This document shows positions 15,329-20,399 of a stretch of DNA of 20,399 bases, in pieces. Source of the DNA: Cytophagales bacterium (GTDB lineage Bacteria; Bacteroidota; Bacteroidia; Cytophagales; Cyclobacteriaceae); contig JAGUUF010000127.1 in assembly GCA_020063545.1 (NCBI GenBank), positions 1-20,399 of the forward strand, read 5' to 3'. The notes below the pieces were generated by a model that made no database searches, was not told where the DNA came from, and worked only from the letters and a program-made list of their open reading frames with translations. The translations under genes were made by a program, and so were the position numbers. How positions within the stretch are numbered: the first letter of the stretch is position 1; the number at the start of each line of letters is the position of its first letter.

Positions 15329-16435
15329 ATGGCAGAGGCACATCCCGATTTATTCAGTGAATTTACAATACCCCAATACGCTGACTGGGTAGCGGTTGCG
15401 CGCGAAGAATTGCAAGGCAAGGATCCTGAACAGGCACTGGCATGGCAAGTTGCTGATTTACAGGGCTATCCATACTATACAAACGAACAGAGCCCGGCAA
15501 ATCCAATACCCGTTTCCGCACTTGCACCATGGCAAAATATACCGTTGCTGACGGTTAATGATGAAACAATATGCAATAAAACAGCGCTTGAACATCTTAA
15601 TGGAGGAGCCGATGGTGTTTTGTTTTACATTCAAAACAATGCGGATGTATCGGTGGAAAAACTTTTGAATAAAATTGAATGGCCGCATTGTTCGATTTCC
15701 TTTTTGGTTGAGGGGGCCAATGATTCCATTTCCGGTGAACTGAAAGAATACATCGGTAAAAAAAAATATTCGTACGATGAGTTGACCGGATCGCTCTTCC
15801 TCAAAACTTATCCACACCATCCACAAACGATCAACAACATTGTCCACAACCTGGTAACGCTTACCAATTTTAATTGCCTCGGAGTGTATATTCCGTCCGG
15901 CACCCCTGCCGGCCGCATCGCATCAGGCCTTGCTCATGCTGTAGAACTGGTTCAACTGCTTGCTACCTCCGGCATCAGCCCGCAAGTGTCATTGCAGCGG
16001 GTAAGTTTTGCCGTGGAAACGGGTTCCGATTTTTTCATTGATGTTGCCTCCCTGAAAGTTTTGCGCTTCCTGTGGTTCCAGGTTGTGCGCGCCTACGGTA
16101 TTTCTGATTTTGAACCACGTGACTTATATATTCAATCCATTTCAACAGCCTGGGTAAACCCGGCATTTGAACCGCACAGCAACATGCTGAAAGCCACTAC
16201 CGCGGCCATGGCAGCCGTTATCGGTGGCTGCAATGCTTTAACCGTGCTTCCCGAAAGCGAATCGGATACACGGATGATAAGAATAACCCGCAACGTTTCA
16301 ACCCTGCTCAAAGAAGAATCGCGGTTTGATAAAGTGGCCGATCCGCTTGCCGGATCGTTTTACCTTGAATCGCTTACCAATCAACTCATCGATAAAGCAT
16401 GGGGTTTGTTTCAACAAAAAATGTCCGGAACATGA
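15329..16435 (+). CDS. mutA: Methylmalonyl-CoA mutase small subunit, short form
   Basis: Non-catalytic partner of MutB in the heterodimeric methylmalonyl-CoA mutase, which interconverts succinyl-CoA and (R)-methylmalonyl-CoA. The 368 residues match only the substrate-binding barrel. By eye, FNCLGVYIPSGTPAGRIASG aligns with the FNSISISGYHMHEAG region of MutB without the catalytic His. AMAAVIGGCNALTVLPES aligns with ALAAVLGGTQSLHTNSLD, and DPLAGSFYLESLTNQL with DPVGGSYYVESLTASL. It stops right after this, so the linker and the B12-binding-like domain found in longer MutA proteins are absent. I chose ATG at 15329; an in-frame TTG lies 15 bases upstream. Its TGA overlaps the mutB ATG by four bases, so the two should be made in equal amounts. 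Confidence 0.88.
   Translation: MAEAHPDLFSEFTIPQYADWVAVAREELQGKDPEQALAWQVADLQGYPYYTNEQSPANPIPVSALAPWQNIPLLTVNDETICNKTALEHLNGGADGVLFYIQNNADVSVEKLLNKIEWPHCSISFLVEGANDSISGELKEYIGKKKYSYDELTGSLFLKTYPHHPQTINNIVHNLVTLTNFNCLGVYIPSGTPAGRIASGLAHAVELVQLLATSGISPQVSLQRVSFAVETGSDFFIDVASLKVLRFLWFQVVRAYGISDFEPRDLYIQSISTAWVNPAFEPHSNMLKATTAAMAAVIGGCNALTVLPESESDTRMIRITRNVSTLLKEESRFDKVADPLAGSFYLESLTNQLIDKAWGLFQQKMSGT
15808..15848 (+). other. DnaA-box-like cluster inside mutA
   Basis: TTATCCACA at 15808-15816 is a perfect DnaA box. TTGTCCACA at 15840-15848 differs in one base from it, and a third ATCCACA sits between them. They are in coding sequence about 700 bases from the dnaA start. Chance occurrence is possible, since one perfect box is expected in roughly one window in seven of this size. 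Confidence 0.35.
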
Positions 16436-18564
16436 AACCCGATTTTTCAAGTATTTCCCCGGCTGACTTTTACAAACCCGGCCGGCATTTTTCTGAAACA
16501 CCCGGCTGGGAAAGTCCGGAAGGAATTTTACTAAAACCGGTTTATACGGAAGAAGACCTGGCCGGTCAGCATCACATTCGCTTTGGTTCGGGCATTCCAC
16601 CTTTTCTGCGCGGGCCGTATGCCACCATGTACACCATCCGGCCGTGGACCATCCGGCAGTACGCGGGTTTTTCAACGGCAAAAGAATCCAACGCATTCTA
16701 CCGCAGAAATCTTGAAGCCGGCCAGCGCGGCTTGTCGGTTGCGTTCGATTTGGCAACGCACCGCGGTTACGATTCTGATCATCCGCGTGTGGCGGGCGAT
16801 GTAGGAAAGGCCGGGGTAGCCATTGATTCAGTTCTGGACATGAAAATCCTGTTCGACCAGATACCGCTGGATAGGATGTCGGTTTCCATGACCATGAATG
16901 GAGCAGTTATCCCAATCATGGCATTTTACATTGTGGCAGCCGAAGAACAGGGTGTAAAACCCGCCCAGCTAAGCGGCACCATCCAGAACGACATCCTGAA
17001 AGAGTTTATGGTGCGTAACACCTACATTTATCCGCCCCAGCCTTCCATGCGTATTGTTACCGATATTTTTGCCTACACCTCGCGGCACATGCCGAAGTTC
17101 AACTCCATCAGCATCAGCGGCTACCATATGCACGAAGCGGGCGCACCGGCACACCTGGAACTGGCCTATACATTAGCCGATGGACTGGAATATATCCGCA
17201 CCGGGTTAAAAGCAGGTATTGCCATTGATGACTTCGCGCCCCGGCTGTCGTTCTTCTGGGGAATCGGCATGAATTTCTTTATGGAAATTGCCAAGATGCG
17301 GGCCGGGCGGCTGTTGTGGTCGAAAATTGTAAAGCAGTTCAATCCTAAAAATCCAAAGTCGATGGCCTTGCGCACGCATTGCCAGACATCGGGCTGGAGT
17401 TTAACCGAACAGGATCCATACAACAACATTGCACGCACCTGCATTGAAGCGTTGGCTGCAGTGCTTGGCGGCACCCAGTCGCTGCACACCAACTCGCTTG
17501 ACGAAGCCATTGCCCTGCCTACCGACTTCTCGGCACGCATCGCGCGCAACACCCAGCTCTACATCGAAAAAGAAACGGGCGTAACACGGGTGGTTGACCC
17601 GGTTGGCGGGTCGTATTATGTTGAGTCACTCACTGCAAGCCTGGCCCACAAAGCGTGGGAACTCATCGAGGAAGTAGAACAACTTGGCGGCATGACGAAG
17701 GCCATCGAAAGCGGACTGCCCAAAATGCGTATTGAGCAGGCAGCGGCAGCCAAACAGGCACGCATTGATTCGGGTAAAGAGGTGATTGTTGGCGTAAATA
17801 AATACCGAACCGATGAACCGGCCGACTTTTCCATATTGGAAGTTGATAACGCGGCTGTGCGGCAGGAACAGGTGGAGCGCCTCCGGCAGCTTAAAGCAGA
17901 ACGAAATTCCTCAGAAGTCGAAGCAACACTTTCTGCCCTCACGCAGGCAGCTTCCGCCAATACCGGTAACCTGCTGGAACTTGCCATTGTTGCCGCACGC
18001 AAGCGGGCTACCCTGGGCGAAATATCCGGTGCCCTTGAAAAAGCGTTCGGCCGGTACACAGCATCCATCAAATCTGTTTCGGGCGTATATTCGGGAGTAA
18101 TGAAAAACGAGAAAGCGTTTACCACCGCCCGCAAACTTTCCGATGAATTTGCTGCGCTTGAAGGAAGGCGCCCGCGAATACTGGTTGCCAAAATGGGGCA
18201 GGACGGCCACGACCGTGGCGCCAAGGTAATTGCCACCAGCTTTGCCGACATCGGTTTTGACGTGGATATCGGGCCGTTGTTCCAAACGCCCGAAGAAGTA
18301 GCCAACCAGGCAGCAGAAAACGATGTGCACATTGTTGGCGCTTCAAGCCTGGCCGGTGGGCACAAAACATTAATTCCGCAACTAATCGAAGCGCTGAAAA
18401 AAATCAACCGCGAAGATATTCTTGTGGTGGCCGGAGGTGTTATTCCGCAAAAAGATTATGACTTTCTTTACCAGGCTGGCGTATCGTTTATTTTCGGACC
18501 GGGTACGGTTATCAGCGAAGCCGCAACAAAAATTCTTCAGAAATTAATACAAAGCCGGGGGTGA
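16432..18564 (+). CDS. mutB: Methylmalonyl-CoA mutase large (catalytic) subunit
   Basis: Adenosylcobalamin-dependent catalytic subunit, 710 residues, full length. The barrel domain shows TMYTIRPWTIRQYAGF near 65-80 (catalytic Tyr67) and SISGYHMHEAGA near 227-238 (catalytic His232), ending at DPVGGSYYVESLT. After a helical linker (about 405-560) comes the B12-binding domain: KMGQDGHDRGAKVI with the cobalt-ligating His593 in the DxHxxG motif, GASSLAGGH (638-644), and VVAGGVIP near 665-672. All motifs for base-off/His-on cobalamin binding are intact. I chose ATG at 16432 because it overlaps the mutA stop and begins the conserved KPDFSSISPADFY segment; 11 extra in-frame codons upstream lie inside mutA. 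The subunit likely works in propionate or odd-chain/branched amino-acid breakdown, or in succinate-to-propionate flow. No epimerase or MeaB gene is in the window. Confidence 0.98.
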   Translation: MKPDFSSISPADFYKPGRHFSETPGWESPEGILLKPVYTEEDLAGQHHIRFGSGIPPFLRGPYATMYTIRPWTIRQYAGFSTAKESNAFYRRNLEAGQRGLSVAFDLATHRGYDSDHPRVAGDVGKAGVAIDSVLDMKILFDQIPLDRMSVSMTMNGAVIPIMAFYIVAAEEQGVKPAQLSGTIQNDILKEFMVRNTYIYPPQPSMRIVTDIFAYTSRHMPKFNSISISGYHMHEAGAPAHLELAYTLADGLEYIRTGLKAGIAIDDFAPRLSFFWGIGMNFFMEIAKMRAGRLLWSKIVKQFNPKNPKSMALRTHCQTSGWSLTEQDPYNNIARTCIEALAAVLGGTQSLHTNSLDEAIALPTDFSARIARNTQLYIEKETGVTRVVDPVGGSYYVESLTASLAHKAWELIEEVEQLGGMTKAIESGLPKMRIEQAAAAKQARIDSGKEVIVGVNKYRTDEPADFSILEVDNAAVRQEQVERLRQLKAERNSSEVEATLSALTQAASANTGNLLELAIVAARKRATLGEISGALEKAFGRYTASIKSVSGVYSGVMKNEKAFTTARKLSDEFAALEGRRPRILVAKMGQDGHDRGAKVIATSFADIGFDVDIGPLFQTPEEVANQAAENDVHIVGASSLAGGHKTLIPQLIEALKKINREDILVVAGGVIPQKDYDFLYQAGVSFIFGPGTVISEAATKILQKLIQSRG

Positions 18565-18597
18565 CAACACCCACAACATTAGTGCGGTAAAAACCGC
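18559..18597 (+). other. Two small hairpins after mutB
   Basis: GGGTG-ACAA-CACCC (18559-18572) includes the mutB stop codon, and GCGGT-AAAA-ACCGC (18584-18597) follows. Both have five-base stems and four-base loops. Neither is followed by a T-run, so they are weak terminator candidates at best in the 87-base gap before the TPR gene. Confidence 0.3.
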
Positions 18598-18651
18598 TTG
18601 AAATTTGTAGATTAGTCGCCTTAAAGCTATAGAAACAAAAACATTACGGTT

Positions 18652-20399
18652 ATGAGAAAATTGATGGTGATGGTAGTGTTGATGGTGATGTGTATGCTTA
18701 CCCCGGCAGCACGTTCTCAAAACAAATTTGACAAAACACTTAAGAAGGCAGACAAGTATTACGCCAGCGGAAACTATTCCAAAGCCCTTAAAACGTTGGC
18801 GAAATTCAAAAAAAGCATTAAGGGCAACCAGGCCTATCTTGCTCACTACTACACCCGCGAAGCCCGCTATAACCTGGGGTATGGCATTCTTACAAATTTT
18901 GATAAAAACATTGCTGATGCGATATCAACCAGTAGTGCTGTTTTCGGTGAAAACTCAGTTAATCACGCCAACATCTTAACCGATGTAGCCGAGATTTTTA
19001 ATCAGTATGGGTATTACCGCCTGGCGGCTGATTATTCAGCGAAGGCTATGGAGATAAACGCTGCTTCAGAAACGGAGGACCCTGTATTGAAAAGCCGTGC
19101 CACACTTGCCCGTGCCGAAGCCCTTATCGGGCAGGGGTTTTCAAATGAGGCGCTTGCCTTGCTAAAGGCAAACGAATCATTTATAGCCTCACGGGCAGTA
19201 GAAAAAGAAACATTTGTAGAAGGCGGTAAAATCCAGAACCGCAGGGTGCCCGAAGAAGAACTTGCTCCGCGCTTTAACAGTTATGCCCGGCTGCTGATGC
19301 TGCGGTTAGCCGCTTACGGCAAGAAGGGCGACATTGACAGTGTAGATGTCGCTTCGGCAGCAGGCCGGCCATGGATTTCAAAAAACATCCGCTACATGGG
19401 CGAAACAAGCCTCACGCTGATTGAACACGATTACTACTACACAAAAATGTTTGCCGAAAACAACAACGGTATCCCACCGGCAGGGCTTACCAAACGCCAA
19501 AAATGGGCCGACTACAGCGAACAACTCAGCGAATTGAAAAAGCGTACCTCGCCATCTGTTCCCCTTGCACACGATTTATACCTGGCCAACCTCGACCTGC
19601 TGTTACGACTAGGCGGGAAGAGTGTTGCGTTTGCCAACCTGAAAGCCGAGTACGACCGGATGCTGGCAAAATACTTCGGCAAATCAAGCGTCATGAACAT
19701 TAACCTGAAGGCTGTTGAGTTCAACTCCAAACTTGAAAAAGATAAAACGCGCAACCTTGAAAACGAGGCCCAAAACATCCTGGGTTCATCTACCCTGCCG
19801 AAATTTTACAAAACCCGTATAAGCACACTGGAATTTTTGTACGATTTGGCCATCCAGTTAAGGCGCTATACCAATGCCGAATCGTACCTGAACCAGGCAA
19901 TCGAACAAAAGAAGGAACTGTACGGAGAGCAGTCGCCCGAATATCACCTGTCGCGCATTAAACTGGCTAACTTCTACATGGATTACACCAACAAGCTTGA
20001 TGAGGCCGGAAAAATTTACCGCGAAAGCTATACCGGTGTAATCGAAAAACAAATTGCACCCAAGCACAAAGATAACCTCGATATTCTCTACCACCTGGCC
20101 TCCTACTACGAAATTACCGACAAGTATACCGATGCAGCTAAAATGCTGGAGAAAGCAAGCGGCATTGCACTCATTAAGTATGATAATGTTGACCCGGTGT
20201 ATGCCATCGCCCTAAATAACATGGCGAAGTTGCGCATTAAAATTGGCGACTACGATCGGGCCGAAGCCGATATTAACAATGCCTTGAAGGTTTTCGATAT
20301 GAAAGAAAACCGCGATGACAAGTGGAAAGCCGATTACATTAATGGCATCGAAACCCAGGCGAAACTCTTTGGCATTAAAGGGTTGTTTGATGAAGCGCA
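18652..20399 (+). CDS. Secreted TPR-repeat protein (C-terminus cut by window edge)
   Basis: An open frame from ATG 18652 through the right edge, at least 582 residues, so incomplete. It begins with a signal peptide (MRKLMVMVVLMVMCMLTPAARS, then Gln), with an unusual Met-Val rich core. The mature part is all helical with TPR-like pairs: LKKADKYYASGNYSKALKTL near 27-46, AEIFNQYGYYRLAADYSAKAMEI further on, and kinesin-light-chain-like repeats from about residue 400 (AESYLNQAIEQKKELYGEQS, LDEAGKIYRESY, YEITDKYTDAAKMLEKA, IKIGDYDRAEADINNALKV). There is no catalytic motif in the part seen. Such proteins are scaffolds; some Bacteroidota versions run on into enzymatic or histidine-kinase-like domains, which this window cannot show. 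It follows mutB by 87 bases and probably has its own promoter. Confidence 0.88.
   Translation, partial: MRKLMVMVVLMVMCMLTPAARSQNKFDKTLKKADKYYASGNYSKALKTLAKFKKSIKGNQAYLAHYYTREARYNLGYGILTNFDKNIADAISTSSAVFGENSVNHANILTDVAEIFNQYGYYRLAADYSAKAMEINAASETEDPVLKSRATLARAEALIGQGFSNEALALLKANESFIASRAVEKETFVEGGKIQNRRVPEEELAPRFNSYARLLMLRLAAYGKKGDIDSVDVASAAGRPWISKNIRYMGETSLTLIEHDYYYTKMFAENNNGIPPAGLTKRQKWADYSEQLSELKKRTSPSVPLAHDLYLANLDLLLRLGGKSVAFANLKAEYDRMLAKYFGKSSVMNINLKAVEFNSKLEKDKTRNLENEAQNILGSSTLPKFYKTRISTLEFLYDLAIQLRRYTNAESYLNQAIEQKKELYGEQSPEYHLSRIKLANFYMDYTNKLDEAGKIYRESYTGVIEKQIAPKHKDNLDILYHLASYYEITDKYTDAAKMLEKASGIALIKYDNVDPVYAIALNNMAKLRIKIGDYDRAEADINNALKVFDMKENRDDKWKADYINGIETQAKLFGIKGLFDEA
18661..18696 (+). 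repeat. 18-base imperfect tandem duplication in a signal peptide
   Basis: The 12-mer TTGATGGTGATG occurs at 18661-18672 and again at 18679-18690, inside an 18-base unit repeated twice. It encodes LMVMVV and LMVMCM, doubling part of the hydrophobic core of the TPR protein's signal peptide. Confidence 0.7.

Noticed and set aside
16399..16431. Earlier ATG for mutB
   Set aside because: It would overlap mutA by 37 bases; the ATGA overlap and conserved start favour 16432.
17616..18407. 263-codon minus-strand open frame opposite mutB
   Set aside because: Low-complexity Ser/Ala/Arg product typical of a shadow of a GC-biased gene; mutB is certain here.
18565..18651. Strong promoter for the TPR gene
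   Set aside because: GAAATTTG at 18600-18607 is close to the -7 consensus but no TTG lies at the right distance upstream.

Overview
The window reads as chromosomal DNA of a Bacteroidota bacterium, most likely a gliding or environmental member of the Cytophagales. The evidence is two type IX secretion genes (porQ and a PorE-like gene), a DUF4421 protein, a bacterial GH3 protein, a separate mutA/mutB pair, few Shine-Dalgarno sites, and promoter-like elements close to the Bacteroidota form (TTG, about 20 bases, TAnnTTTG). The family is an inference, because there is no rRNA in the window. No tRNA, rRNA, CRISPR array, insertion sequence or phage gene was seen. Genes are tightly packed and no gene-free stretch exceeds about 210 bases.

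Layout. (1) Bases 1-5345, minus strand: one run lon > porQ > hslU > DUF4421 protein (cut by the left edge), with a 32-base gap and then two overlapping stop/start junctions. It joins two AAA+ proteolysis genes with an outer-membrane component of type IX secretion. (2) Bases 5500-7467, plus strand: a secreted protein with the helical, beta-propeller, CRD and OmpA architecture described for PorE. (3) Bases 7480-12135, minus strand: a run GH3 > mntA > hepT > dxr > rseP. An AT-rich MntA/HepT toxin-antitoxin pair sits inside it, overlapping the GH3 stop codon on one side and lying 21 bases from the unusual TTG start of dxr on the other. (4) Bases 12238-13671, plus: an HtrA/Do family periplasmic protease. 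(5) Bases 13708-15120, minus: dnaA. (6) Bases 15121-15328: a dnaA/mutA divergent intergenic region rich in inverted repeats. (7) Bases 15329-18564, plus: mutA-mutB, the two methylmalonyl-CoA mutase subunits, with a very short MutA. (8) Bases 18652 to the right edge, plus: a secreted TPR protein, incomplete.

Functional themes. Protein quality control is heavily represented: Lon and HslU in the cytoplasm, an RseP-type site-2 protease in the inner membrane, and HtrA in the periplasm, next to type IX secretion parts. Housekeeping genes cover replication initiation (dnaA), isoprenoid synthesis (dxr) and propionate/succinate interconversion (mutAB). The features most worth following up are the toxin-antitoxin pair wired by overlapping codons into a housekeeping operon, the large palindrome over the dnaA promoter with nearby DnaA boxes, the lon-porQ-hslU linkage, and the minimal MutA subunit. 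I did not find a clearly new multi-gene system.
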